From assembly GCA_037439425.1 (NCBI GenBank), contig JBBIWA010000004.1, positions 1-64,000 of the forward strand: a stretch of DNA of 64,000 nucleotides, in the 5' to 3' direction. The stretch is from JBBIWA01 sp037439425. GTDB lineage: Bacteria > Acidobacteriota > Blastocatellia > RBC074. A program made the translations under genes and the position numbers. Under the pieces are notes generated by a model, which worked only from the letters and a program-made list of their open reading frames with translations, had not been told where the DNA came from and did not search any database. Below are positions 45,993-54,853 of the stretch, one piece after another. The stretch's first letter is position 1, and the number at the start of each line of letters is the position of its first letter.

Positions 45993-47618
45993 ATGCAAGA
46001 AGGGACGATCGAACAACTTGAGGAGGCTGCCGAGCGCGCGGCGGCTGAACGGCTGGCTGAGCGTTATCGCCTCAAATTCGTGCAGCTGGAAGATCACGAA
46101 ATTGACTATGCGCTGGTACAGTCGTTGCCACTAGAGCTGATGCTGCGCAACCGCTTTGTGCCCTTGCGCCGGGAGAACGGCCATTTGGTGATCGCCATGG
46201 CTGATCCTTCCGACCTGCTGCTGGTGGATGAGCTGAAGGTGCAATTGCGCACTCCGCTCAAGGTCACAGTCGCCACGCGCACAGCCATCGAGGGAGTGCT
46301 GCGCAAGGGCGACGCCTCACAGCGCGTCTTGCAGGAAGCGACCGAAGGCTTCCGCGCCTCGCTTATCAAGGAGACTGATCAAGGCGAAGAAGTGCTGGAC
46401 CTGGACCGGCTGACGGGCGATTCCGAGATGTCGCCGATTATCAAGCTGGTCGACACGCTGATCTTCACAGCCCTGGAGCGCCGCGCCTCGGACATTCATA
46501 TTGAGACGCGCGACAACGAGGTGGTGGTACGCTACCGGATTGACGGCGCTCTCTACGAAGCGGGCGAGCCGATTGACATCAAGCATCATCAGACGATCAT
46601 CTCGCGTATCAAGGTTATGTCCGAGCTCGACATCGCCGAGCGGCGCGTGCCGCAAGATGGGCGCTTCCGGATGCGGATCAAAGGGCGCAAAGTAGACTTT
46701 CGTGTCTCAATTATGCCCTCGATCCACGGCGAGGACGCGGTGATTCGTATCCTCGACAAAGAGCAAATCAACGAGGCCTTCCGCGATCTGCGGCTGGATG
46801 TGGTCGGCTTTGATCCAGCGACGCTGGCCAAGTTTCGTCGCTTCATCATGGAGCCTTACGGCATGGTGCTGGTCACCGGCCCGACCGGTTCAGGGAAGAC
46901 GACGACACTTTACGCCGCGCTGAACGAGATTCGCAACGACGAAGACAAAATCATCACCATCGAAGACCCTGTCGAGTATCAGCTTCAGGGCGTGACCCAG
47001 ATTCAAGTCAACGAGAAGAAAGGTTTGACATTTGCTCGCGGTCTCAGGTCCATTCTGCGTCACGACCCGGACAAGATCATGGTCGGCGAAATCCGCGATC
47101 CGGAAACAGCTCAGATTGCAATCCAATCCGCGCTCACCGGCCATCTCGTCTTTACTACCGTTCACGCCAACAACGTGATTGACGTGATCGGGCGCTTCCT
47201 CAACATGGGAGTCGAACCCTACAATTTCGTCTCCTCACTCAATTGTGTGCTGGCTCAACGCCTGGTGCGGGTCTTGTGCCACCGCTGCAAGCGACGCTAC
47301 CAGCCTTCGGATGAAGAATTGATCGAATCCGGTTTAGAGCCGAGTCGCTTCCGCGACCGGGGTTATTACACCAGCACCGGTTGTGAGATCTGCAATCACA
47401 CAGGTTATCGTGGTCGCACTGCGATTCACGAGTTGTTGGACCTTTCAGACACCATTCGGGAAATGATCATTGAGCGCAAGCCTGGTTCTGAAGTCCGCCG
47501 TAGAGCGCGCGAAGAAGGCCTAATCAGCCTGCGCCAATCAGCCCTCAGATTGGTCTTTGATGGTCAGACAACGCTGCACGAAATCAATCGTGTCACGTTT
47601 GTCGAACAAGTCGCGTAG
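45993..47618 (+). CDS. Type II secretion/type IV pilus assembly ATPase (GspE/PilB family)
   Basis: The protein has 541 residues. The N-terminal T2SSE-N domain (to ~135) is followed by the ATPase core: SDIHIETRDNEVVVRYRIDG, Walker A GPTGSGKTTT near 296-305, the Asp box IITIEDPVEYQL, Walker B ILRHDPDKIMVGEIRDPETA, and the His box TGHLVFTTVHAN. A zinc-binding tetracysteine lies in CHRCKRRY and CEICNHTG. It hydrolyses ATP in the cytoplasm to drive pseudopilus or pilus assembly. The start is uncertain because no clear ribosome site precedes ATG 45993. The 119-base gap after the F gene is the largest inside the first half of the cluster. Confidence 0.95.
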   Translation: MQEGTIEQLEEAAERAAAERLAERYRLKFVQLEDHEIDYALVQSLPLELMLRNRFVPLRRENGHLVIAMADPSDLLLVDELKVQLRTPLKVTVATRTAIEGVLRKGDASQRVLQEATEGFRASLIKETDQGEEVLDLDRLTGDSEMSPIIKLVDTLIFTALERRASDIHIETRDNEVVVRYRIDGALYEAGEPIDIKHHQTIISRIKVMSELDIAERRVPQDGRFRMRIKGRKVDFRVSIMPSIHGEDAVIRILDKEQINEAFRDLRLDVVGFDPATLAKFRRFIMEPYGMVLVTGPTGSGKTTTLYAALNEIRNDEDKIITIEDPVEYQLQGVTQIQVNEKKGLTFARGLRSILRHDPDKIMVGEIRDPETAQIAIQSALTGHLVFTTVHANNVIDVIGRFLNMGVEPYNFVSSLNCVLAQRLVRVLCHRCKRRYQPSDEELIESGLEPSRFRDRGYYTSTGCEICNHTGYRGRTAIHELLDLSDTIREMIIERKPGSEVRRRAREEGLISLRQSALRLVFDGQTTLHEINRVTFVEQVA

Positions 47619-47780
47619 CGTTTGTCAGCCGCTGCCGGCCAGCTGGTCCTTGCCCTCACCCAATGACCGTAGGCCCAGATGGGGGACAAATGAGTTTCAG
47701 CCCTGTTGCGCTGCCTCCTGAAGTCGCAGCAGTGCAAGTTCTAAGCTCCGTAGAGCTTCCTCAATAAGCGAAGGTTACTT

Positions 47781-50700
47781 ATGAACAAGCATACAACTAT
47801 TCACCGAACTCTCGCTATTGCCCTCAGTTTCTGTCTCATCCTGCCAGGTGCCGCCTTCGGCGTGGGCAGCTCTGGCAAGAAGAATTTCAAAGAAGGAATG
47901 AAATATGAGCGATTGGAGCAGTGGGATCGAGCGGCGCAGGAATTTGCACTCGCCGTCGCAGCCGAGCCGAACAATCCCGAATACCGATTGCATCTGCTCC
48001 GCGCCCTGCAAAGCGCTTCGCTGATGTTCCTCAAGCGAGGCGATGCCTTCTACGAACAGAATGATTACGCCAGCGCCTATAGCGCTTACAAACAGGCCTT
48101 CGCTTATGACCAGACCAATGAGATGGCCCGCGTCAAGATGGAGCGCATGATCGAGTTGCAGAAAGCCGCTGCCGGAATCGGCGAGCCTGCCAGCTACAAC
48201 AAGATCGGCAACTACGTGCCCACTGCAGACGAAGTCAGGCCGATCCAAAAACGCAACCCCAAAGATATCGTCACTTCGGTCGAGTTTAAAGAGGGCAGTA
48301 GTCTGAAGATGGCCATCACCAGCCTTGCGCGCCAGCTCGGTCTTAATGTAGTCTTTGATGAGACGTTCAAAGATAACACGCGCTTTGGCCTCTCGCTCCA
48401 AAACGTCACTCTCGCCAAGGCCTTAGATATCATCCTGATTCAGAACAAGCTCGCCTTTGAGCAACTGGACCGCCGCACGATCCTCATCTACCAGGACAGT
48501 CAACCCAATCGCCAACGCATGGAGCGGCTCTCCGTCAAGACTTTCTATCTCAACAACGCTGATCCTGGGGAAGCGCGCGCCCTGATCCAGAGTATGATCG
48601 GTGGCACCCGCCCCATCGTCCACAGCAAGCAGCTCAATGCGCTTGTCGTCCGTGCCACCCCTCAGGAATTGGAAGTGGTTCAGGAGCTGCTCAGAAACAT
48701 CGATAAGAATCGCCCCGAGGTAGTCATTGACGTCGAAATCTACGAAGTCTCACACAGCACCTCGCTCGAGCTCGGCAATCAATTAGCTCTCACGCCGCAA
48801 GAAGTCAGGGAAACGCGCTTTGACGCCGAGGGCAAGCCCGTCACCGTCACCACCGGCCGCTCAGCCAGTTTGAGCAGTCTGGGTGGGATCGGTCAAGTCA
48901 ATTCTATTGTTGGCTCTATTGCCAGTCCTTTCCTCGGCGGCGTGGGCACACTCTTTGGCTTGCCGCCATCGAGCCTCTCGCTGTTGCAATCGAAGGGGGA
49001 CTCGAAGCTGTTGCATAAGACCCAGATTCACGCCCTCGATGGCGAGCAAAATGAGACTGTGGTGGGCCGTAGCGTCCCTGTCCGTATAGGCAGCACCTTC
49101 CCCTTCAGCTATCCGGCTACCACTGTGCCCGTGCAACCAGGCGGCGTGCAGGGCGCTATTCAGGGTGGGATTCAAGGAGCACTCACCGGCGGAATTACTG
49201 GCTTTAGCCCCTTCGGTGGCATTGACCAGATTCAGTATCGTGATGTCGGTCTGGTCATCAGCCTGACCCCCAAGATCACTAACGAGGGCTATGTGGAAAT
49301 CAAGATGAAGCTGGAGACGAGCAATGTCGAGGCCTCCGGCACGGACTCCATTAACCTTACACCTTCCTTCACCAAGCGTTCGCTGACCACCATCGCTCGC
49401 ATGCAAGATGGCAAAACGGCTATCGTCGCGGGCGTCTCCCAGGAGAATAAAGACTCCTCGCGCGCTGGCATCCCGGTACTGAGTATGATCCCTTTCCTGG
49501 GCCGCTTTATGAGCACGCCCAGGGAAACCAGCAGCATGAGTGATATCATCATCACCATCACACCCCACGTGATCCGCTCGCCGGAGCTGAAGAAGGAAAA
49601 CCACCTGGCAGTCCAGGGCGGTCCTATGCAAGGCGGCTTCCCCCAGACGATAGAAGCTCTGCTCGAACGCGCGCAGTATGAAGATGATGAAGATCGCCGC
49701 GTCATCGCTCGCCAGATGCAACGAGCTAATCAGAACGTGTTGCTGCAACCAGCCGCTCAGATATCGGAAACCACTGCGCCAGCGCTCAGCTCTGCTCCCA
49801 CGACCGAGGACAGCGCCACTGTCGTTCCGACTCTGACTCAACCGGCGAGCTCTCAAGCGGCATTGACCGACCCAACTCCGCCACCAGCTCCGGCCACCTC
49901 TCCGAGCACCGTCCCGGCACCGGTGAGCGCTTTTCAGCCGGCGGGAGTGATAATTGATCCATCTGCTCGCTCGATTATACGCAACACTAGCTTGACAGAG
50001 ACAACTCAAAAAGGAGCTACCTCCGCTAACACTCAAAATCCAGCCCCACCTACCCCGGCCAAACCGGTGGGAACAAAATCCATCGCCGAGGCAACTGAGC
50101 CGGAGAATGCTTCGGAGAAGCAGGGGGAGGAGCAGGCTAAGCAAAAATCGGAGCCAGAGCCGGAGGTTGACCACTCAGTCGATCCCGAACTCTACATCAC
50201 GAAACCGGATCAACCCGTTAAGCCAGCCCAGGTCACGACGGCTAAAGTGCCAGATCAGGTTGAGAAAGCTAGGAAAGAAGCGGAGCAGAAAGCCAAGCAG
50301 AATCCGGTTCCCAAACCAGCCGAGACGCCTTTTGTCCCGCCCCCGCTCGAGCGACCTAAACAGCCGGTGGCTCCAGCCTCGATCAGACCACTCCAGATGG
50401 CCAAACCCAAGTCCAACGATAAGCCAGGGGAGAAATCGGAAGAGAAGAAAGAGGCCAAACCCGGCTCAACTCCAGATTCCAAAGATTCAACCCCATCAGG
50501 CGCAGAATCGGCCGGAGCGCAAGGCGAGGGCGCAATCGGGTTGAAGCTGATGCCTTCCGCGATCAAGAAGCAGGTGGGCGAATCCTTCATCGTTGTACTC
50601 TCAGTTGAGGGAGAGCAAGAGATGGCTAGCGCCAGCGTAGGACTCAAATTTGATCCGGCCATGCTGCAAGTCAAGGCGGTGCGTGACGGCGGCCTTTTGG

Positions 50701-50966
50701 GTAACCATCCTGATATCACGCAGCGGATCGAAGCGGGCAATCTGGTGGTGACGATGCAGAAGACTCAGGAGAAAGCAACCCCGGCCAATGGTCGCCTCCT
50801 GGTGGTCGAATTCAAAGCCTTGGCGGCAGGAGAGACTGCCATTAACATTGATCAGAGTGAAACGACCTTCACGCTGACTAACAAGCTCAACGTGCCGGTC
50901 ACCGCCCAAGCAGCCCAGGTGCAGATCAGCCGGGAGATAGCTTCCAACGCTTCTGGTGGGAGATAG
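47781..50966 (+). CDS. Secretin (GspD/PilQ-like) with N-terminal TPR and C-terminal cohesin-like domain
   Basis: The protein has 1061 residues. The signal peptide (TLAIALSFCLILPGAAFG) is followed by TPR-like helices (~35-130), an STN/N0-type domain (VTSVEFKEGSSLKMAITSLA), an N1-type domain (ALIQSMIGGTRPIVHSKQLN), and the secretin pore domain (VVIDVEIYEVSHSTSLELGN ... VGLVISLTPKI ... SDIIITITPHVIRSPEL). From ~640 to 910 there is a Pro/Ala/Lys/Glu-rich linker. The last ~140 residues (LKLMPSAIKKQVGESFIVVL ... GRLLVVEFKALAAGETAINI) look like a cohesin-type beta-sandwich. It would form the outer-membrane channel, carrying a soluble binding module on its C-terminus. Confidence 0.93.
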   Translation: MNKHTTIHRTLAIALSFCLILPGAAFGVGSSGKKNFKEGMKYERLEQWDRAAQEFALAVAAEPNNPEYRLHLLRALQSASLMFLKRGDAFYEQNDYASAYSAYKQAFAYDQTNEMARVKMERMIELQKAAAGIGEPASYNKIGNYVPTADEVRPIQKRNPKDIVTSVEFKEGSSLKMAITSLARQLGLNVVFDETFKDNTRFGLSLQNVTLAKALDIILIQNKLAFEQLDRRTILIYQDSQPNRQRMERLSVKTFYLNNADPGEARALIQSMIGGTRPIVHSKQLNALVVRATPQELEVVQELLRNIDKNRPEVVIDVEIYEVSHSTSLELGNQLALTPQEVRETRFDAEGKPVTVTTGRSASLSSLGGIGQVNSIVGSIASPFLGGVGTLFGLPPSSLSLLQSKGDSKLLHKTQIHALDGEQNETVVGRSVPVRIGSTFPFSYPATTVPVQPGGVQGAIQGGIQGALTGGITGFSPFGGIDQIQYRDVGLVISLTPKITNEGYVEIKMKLETSNVEASGTDSINLTPSFTKRSLTTIARMQDGKTAIVAGVSQENKDSSRAGIPVLSMIPFLGRFMSTPRETSSMSDIIITITPHVIRSPELKKENHLAVQGGPMQGGFPQTIEALLERAQYEDDEDRRVIARQMQRANQNVLLQPAAQISETTAPALSSAPTTEDSATVVPTLTQPASSQAALTDPTPPPAPATSPSTVPAPVSAFQPAGVIIDPSARSIIRNTSLTETTQKGATSANTQNPAPPTPAKPVGTKSIAEATEPENASEKQGEEQAKQKSEPEPEVDHSVDPELYITKPDQPVKPAQVTTAKVPDQVEKARKEAEQKAKQNPVPKPAETPFVPPPLERPKQPVAPASIRPLQMAKPKSNDKPGEKSEEKKEAKPGSTPDSKDSTPSGAESAGAQGEGAIGLKLMPSAIKKQVGESFIVVLSVEGEQEMASASVGLKFDPAMLQVKAVRDGGLLGNHPDITQRIEAGNLVVTMQKTQEKATPANGRLLVVEFKALAAGETAINIDQSETTFTLTNKLNVPVTAQAAQVQISREIASNASGGR

Positions 50967-50968
50967 TA

Positions 50969-51502
50969 ATGATAGGTCGAAAGCAAAAGGCCAAAGATCG
51001 CAGGCAGCAGGCAACAGCTAACTGGCCAGCCCGGTTGTCTCTGTTTGCCGAGCGGGGTTTCTCTCTGCTGGAACTCATCATCACGCTCGGCATTCTGGCG
51101 ATCCTGGTGGCCGGAGCGATTCCAATTACGCGCAACGCTATCAGGCGTGAGCGTGAAATGGAGTTGCGGCGCAACCTGCGCGAGATTCGCATAGCCATTG
51201 ATCGTTACAAGGATGCCTGCGACAAAGGGTTGGTTTCACCGCTTGACCGTAAGGTGGAAGATGAATGCTATCCGCCCAGTCTGGAAATCCTGGTTGAGGG
51301 CATCACCCCGCCTAATTCTTTGCGTAAGATTCGATTTCTGCGCCGCCTGCCTCGGGACCCAATAACGGGGAAGACTGAATGGGGGCTGCGTTCGATTCAG
51401 GACGATCCTGACTCCTCTTCCTGGGGCGGCCAAAACGTCTATGATGTCTATTCCAAGAGCGAGCTCAAAGCGCTCAATGGGACGAAATACAAGGATTGGT
51501 AA
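50969..51502 (+). CDS. Type II pseudopilin (GspG-like)
   Basis: The protein has 177 residues. The prepilin peptidase site is ERG|FSLLELIITLGILAIL (cleavage after Gly30, methylated F31, E35 at +5), after an unusually long 30-residue basic leader. The C-terminal half has the WGLRSIQDDPDSSSWGGQNV region that resembles the Ca-loop of GspG. It starts 2 bases after the secretin stop and is followed at 2 bases by a second pseudopilin, so translation is probably coupled. No prepilin peptidase gene is in the window. Confidence 0.93.
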   Translation: MIGRKQKAKDRRQQATANWPARLSLFAERGFSLLELIITLGILAILVAGAIPITRNAIRREREMELRRNLREIRIAIDRYKDACDKGLVSPLDRKVEDECYPPSLEILVEGITPPNSLRKIRFLRRLPRDPITGKTEWGLRSIQDDPDSSSWGGQNVYDVYSKSELKALNGTKYKDW

Positions 51503-51504
51503 AG

Positions 51505-51924
51505 ATGGCTCTTCGGTCTGAGAGGCAACATTTCCGGCTCAGCAGTGCGCGCGGTTTCACCTTTATGGAGCTGCTGATCGTCATGACAGTGATCGCCATC
51601 CTGGCGACCATCGCCATCCCGGTCTACAACACACATATCAGGCGCGCCAAAGAGGTGGTGCTTCAGCAAAACCTCTACGAAATGCGCCGAGCAATTGACA
51701 ACTACACCGTAGACAAAGAGCAAGCCCCCCAGTCGCTGCAAGACCTGGTCAGCGCTGGCTACCTGCGCGCGATTCCGGTTGATCCATTTACCAAATCTGC
51801 CGACACCTGGGTGACAGAGATGGAGAGCGAGCCGCCCAGCCCGGATGTTCCCGCTGGCATCAAAGACGTGCGCAGCGGCGCTGAGGGGGTCGGGACTAAC
51901 GGCATTCCCTATAGCCAATACTAG
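51505..51924 (+). CDS. Second type II pseudopilin (GspG-like)
   Basis: The protein has 139 residues from ATG 51505; a TTG at 51496 would overlap the previous gene. The cleavage site is ARG|FTFMELLIVMTVIAIL (Gly17/F18, E22 at +5), followed by the helix tail and a C-terminal domain ending YSQY. Layout and length fit the major pseudopilin better than its neighbour does. The two probably co-assemble. Confidence 0.92.
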   Translation: MALRSERQHFRLSSARGFTFMELLIVMTVIAILATIAIPVYNTHIRRAKEVVLQQNLYEMRRAIDNYTVDKEQAPQSLQDLVSAGYLRAIPVDPFTKSADTWVTEMESEPPSPDVPAGIKDVRSGAEGVGTNGIPYSQY

Positions 51925-52007
51925 AGTGAAGCGGCCGCTGTGGCTTATCACTTCTCATTTTCGTTCTTGCGGCTGTGTCTTTTCACTCTCATCCTTGGTT
52001 TTCAACC

Positions 52008-52961
52008 ATGCCCCGGATTCCGATTCTGTCAAATATGCGGAGATTCTTGACTGCTCCTGCGCTGCCGCGAACTTCACTGGCTATCAGCCAGACGCATCTG
52101 TCTGTTGTGGAACTCAGGCGAAATGGCCGCGAGCTTGAGCCGCGCCACCTGGGCGTCTTGCGCTTACCGGCCGGACTGGTGCGTGCCCATTTCACTGAGC
52201 CGAACATTACTGACGAAGCGACCTTTGCTGAGCAACTGGAGAGAACCATTACGCAAGCTGATCTGCCTGGCCGGGTGCGCCTCTCAGTAGCGCTGCCCGA
52301 AGGAAGTCTGCGCAGCACGGTGATCACCCTGGAAGAGGAACCTAACTCGTATGTTGAACTCACTCAAGTGCTCAACTGGAAAATCGAGCGCAACTTCGGT
52401 TGCAAGGTGGAGCAGTTGCGCCTCTCATATCAGCGACTGTCACTGGCCAAAGAGCCGCCGCACTGGTTCGTGATCGCTGCGCAGACACAGGTCATCGAGC
52501 AATACGAGCGCATCTTTCGCCAGATGGGCTTGAAGGCGGGATTGCTTGTGCCACGCCATCTGGGCGAAGCGCAGTGGTTGATGCGCGACGACTTCGATCA
52601 TGATCAAGCGCTGCTCAGTCTCAATGAGCAGGGCTTCGTCGTTGTGATCGTGCGCGCTGGCGAGCCGCTCTTGGTCCGCTCGATCACCTGCCCGCCAGAA
52701 GAACGCGAGGACGAGTTTTACCGCTTCATGGTCTTTTATCGCGACCGGCTGCTTCCGGCTGATCGCTCCGTGATGCTGAGCCGGCTGCTGGCTATCGGCA
52801 GTAGCGAAGAACGAAGGCGTTTCTGTAACACGGCTGAAATAGCGCTTGAGTTTCGTCCCCAATTACTTGAGCCACATCATCTAGGCCTAAGGCTTGACCC
52901 TCATGCACCATTTAATCATTTTGCTGCAGCCGCCGGGCTGGCGACGCTGGGCTTGAATTGA
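52008..52961 (+). CDS. PilM/GspL-like actin-fold protein
   Basis: The protein has 317 residues from ATG 52008; ATG 51975 in frame is possible. The start SLAISQTHLSVVELRRNGRE, with VRLSVALPEGSLRSTVITLE in the first subdomain and ALLSLNEQGFVVVIVRAGEP later, follows the PilM/GspL cytoplasmic fold. ATP-binding residues are poorly kept. It would link the ATPase to the inner-membrane parts. Genes for PilN/PilO or GspM partners do not follow, as they usually do. Confidence 0.75.
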   Translation: MPRIPILSNMRRFLTAPALPRTSLAISQTHLSVVELRRNGRELEPRHLGVLRLPAGLVRAHFTEPNITDEATFAEQLERTITQADLPGRVRLSVALPEGSLRSTVITLEEEPNSYVELTQVLNWKIERNFGCKVEQLRLSYQRLSLAKEPPHWFVIAAQTQVIEQYERIFRQMGLKAGLLVPRHLGEAQWLMRDDFDHDQALLSLNEQGFVVVIVRAGEPLLVRSITCPPEEREDEFYRFMVFYRDRLLPADRSVMLSRLLAIGSSEERRRFCNTAEIALEFRPQLLEPHHLGLRLDPHAPFNHFAAAAGLATLGLN

Positions 52962-53048
52962 GATGCGCTGCCCTCTCGACGGCTGGAGTCTTCCACGGCA
53001 AGTCTACTTAACCTCAGTGCCCCTTAAATCCCTGTGTTTAAGAAAACT

Positions 53049-53765
53049 ATGATGGAGAAGATACGTTTACACCTGGCTGAATCTGAGCGACAACTGAGAG
53101 CAGTTGTCTTAATCCTCATCTTGGCCTCGCTGTTGGGGGCCTGCAAAAATAACGAGAGCGTGATGTCTGACCGGGCTCAGCTTCCGCAACCGGCAGCAGC
53201 AGCCTCAACGCCTCTGCCAGCCCAACCACCAGCAGTCCCGCCCACCGATCAACCAGTGGGACCGGTAGGATCGAGTCCGGCAGTGACTTCTGAAGGGTCA
53301 CGGAAAAGCCCCTCTATCGCCAACATCCCTGTAGTCACTGCACCAGCGAAGCCGACGCCGACGCCAACGCCTTATTTCAAACCGCGGCCCACCCCGACGG
53401 TGAAGATGGTCAACGGCAAGATCGTGCAACAGTGGCCAGCCCCAGCCGAAGCTGCCAACCTGGTCAATCCGGTCAAAGACCAACCTAACGCTGTGCAGCT
53501 GGGACGCTCTTACTATCTGCAAAAATGCAATGCCTGCCATGGAGACAGCGGCGAAGGCAATGGCTGGCTCTCAGAAGGGCTCAAACGCGATGGCGTTAAA
53601 ATCTATCCGACTAATCTGACCAGCGACATGGTGCAAGCTAACACCGATGGCGAGCTGTTTTGGAAGATCACCAATGGCCGCTCTCCGATGCCATCTCATC
53701 GCGTCTTCTTCACTGATGAGCAGCGTTGGTACATAGTCTCCTTCCTGCGCACCTTGAAAAAATAG
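53049..53765 (+). CDS. c-type cytochrome lipoprotein
   Basis: The protein has 238 residues from ATG 53049; GTG 53034 in frame is an alternative. A type II signal peptide ends in LLGAC (Cys32). A long Pro/Ala/Thr linker follows, then a class I cytochrome c domain with heme motif CNACH (160-164) and a likely axial Met in GRSPMPSHRVFF, ending in VSFLRTLKK. It would be a membrane-tethered periplasmic electron carrier. It lies 87 bases after the PilM-like gene, but a role in secretion is not implied by the sequence. Confidence 0.9.
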   Translation: MMEKIRLHLAESERQLRAVVLILILASLLGACKNNESVMSDRAQLPQPAAAASTPLPAQPPAVPPTDQPVGPVGSSPAVTSEGSRKSPSIANIPVVTAPAKPTPTPTPYFKPRPTPTVKMVNGKIVQQWPAPAEAANLVNPVKDQPNAVQLGRSYYLQKCNACHGDSGEGNGWLSEGLKRDGVKIYPTNLTSDMVQANTDGELFWKITNGRSPMPSHRVFFTDEQRWYIVSFLRTLKK

Positions 53766-53970
53766 GTCGCCGAGAAACCAGCTGCGGCTGCCTTCCCCTG
53801 TGCCTGTTGCTGCTTGAGCCGCTCGATCAAAGCGTACGACCTGGCGCTGCTGGGGCCTTCGTCTTTTCGAGATCAGCAAGCGGCAGTAACGGCTTGCGCA
53901 GTGCAAGTTAGTTCCAGGCTGAGACATCCGAAGCCCATCCGCGCAGCATACCTAAGCACAGAGGTTAGAG

Positions 53971-54089
53971 GTGGAGGAAGCAAGGCCCCCTATCAAATCT
54001 CAAGTCGCTCCTGACGATGAGCGCACACTGATGGAACGCCTGCGCCAGCGTGATCAAGCGACACTCGTCACACTTTATCAAAAGCCTCC
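53971..54089 (+). pseudogene. Truncated N-terminus of an ECF sigma factor
   Basis: From GTG 53971 the frame reads DDERTLMERLRQRDQATLVT then LYQKPPQ, matching the DDExLxxRLxxGDxxALxxLY opening of ECF sigma factors. After about 40 residues the similarity ends, and the frame closes in unrelated sequence at 54184. Regions 2.2 to 4 are absent. The gene-free stretch 53766-54853 holds this relic and the R2, heptad and R3 repeats. Confidence 0.6.
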
Positions 54090-54361
54090 GCAGGTGAGCG
54101 GCAACACTCCATCCATACCCGATAGGATCGGATGGAGATACGCCACAATGAGAGCTCACCCTGCTGCTGGATATTTTGCTCAATAACACTCAAGGCGCCG
54201 CAGCTAGGTAAGCAGTAAGAGCGATGCTGGAAAACGGCTTCCGGTAGGCTTTGGCTACCTCGCGTTTGAACTCTTTGCCAATCAAAGGCCAGGATAGGGT
54301 CTTCAGATGTAACTACTAAAGAATTTGATTGCTTATGATGAACCTGTATCAAGACAAGGAG

Positions 54362-54602
54362 GTCCCTCAGCCCGCCCACGCGGGCAATAGCATATAGCCT
54401 GGGGTGACAGGTGCGGATTGCGAATTGCGAATTGCGAATTGCGGATTTGCCAACCGGGCGACAGCAGCAACTGAGGCCTATCAAATTGGATCACAAACCA
54501 TCAGCCCGCGCACGCGGGCAAATAGCATAAAGCCTGGGGTGCAAACCCCAGGAACAAGCAACCACCAAATCAAACGAGCCCGCACACGCGGGCGACAGCA
54601 GC
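54362..54602. repeat. R2-type repeat cluster, copy C
   Basis: Three AGCCCGC(G/C)CACGCGGGC palindromes begin near 54368, 54502 and 54576. Two are followed by AGCATA(T/A)AGCCTGGGGTG, and one by the palindrome CCTGGGGTGCAAACCCCAGG. It shares the palindrome with clusters A and B but not their full length. Confidence 0.8.
54413..54453. repeat. Heptad array (GCGAATT type)
   Basis: Four or five 7-nt units (GCGGATT, GCGAATT) in tandem, inside R2 cluster C. They are the reverse complement of the CGCAATT units found at 15358. Confidence 0.85.
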
Positions 54603-54706
54603 AACGGATACCCATCAAAGTAACTGCTGCGGCCGTGTAGCTATACTCTCTTTTAGTGATGAACAGGGGAATAATGGGATGGGGTCTTCAGATGTCACTG
54701 CTGCAG

Positions 54707-54801
54707 CCGCGGAGCGGCAATTTAGGCCGGTCTTTCAAGGCCGGCATCCTGGTAAAGTGGAGAGCATTCGCATTGCGCTCGCGACGGTTGAAACTCTCAA
54801 T
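54707..54801 (-). repeat. R3 repeat, copy 2
   Basis: Reverse complement of the element at 33568-33667; contains GGCCGGTCTTTCAAGGCC and GACGGTTGAAACTCTCAAT. Confidence 0.75.
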
Positions 54802-54853
54802 CCCGGTTTGCAAGCGGCGGCGATTCTTGCAGGCCAGGGCTGCTGCTTGCGAA

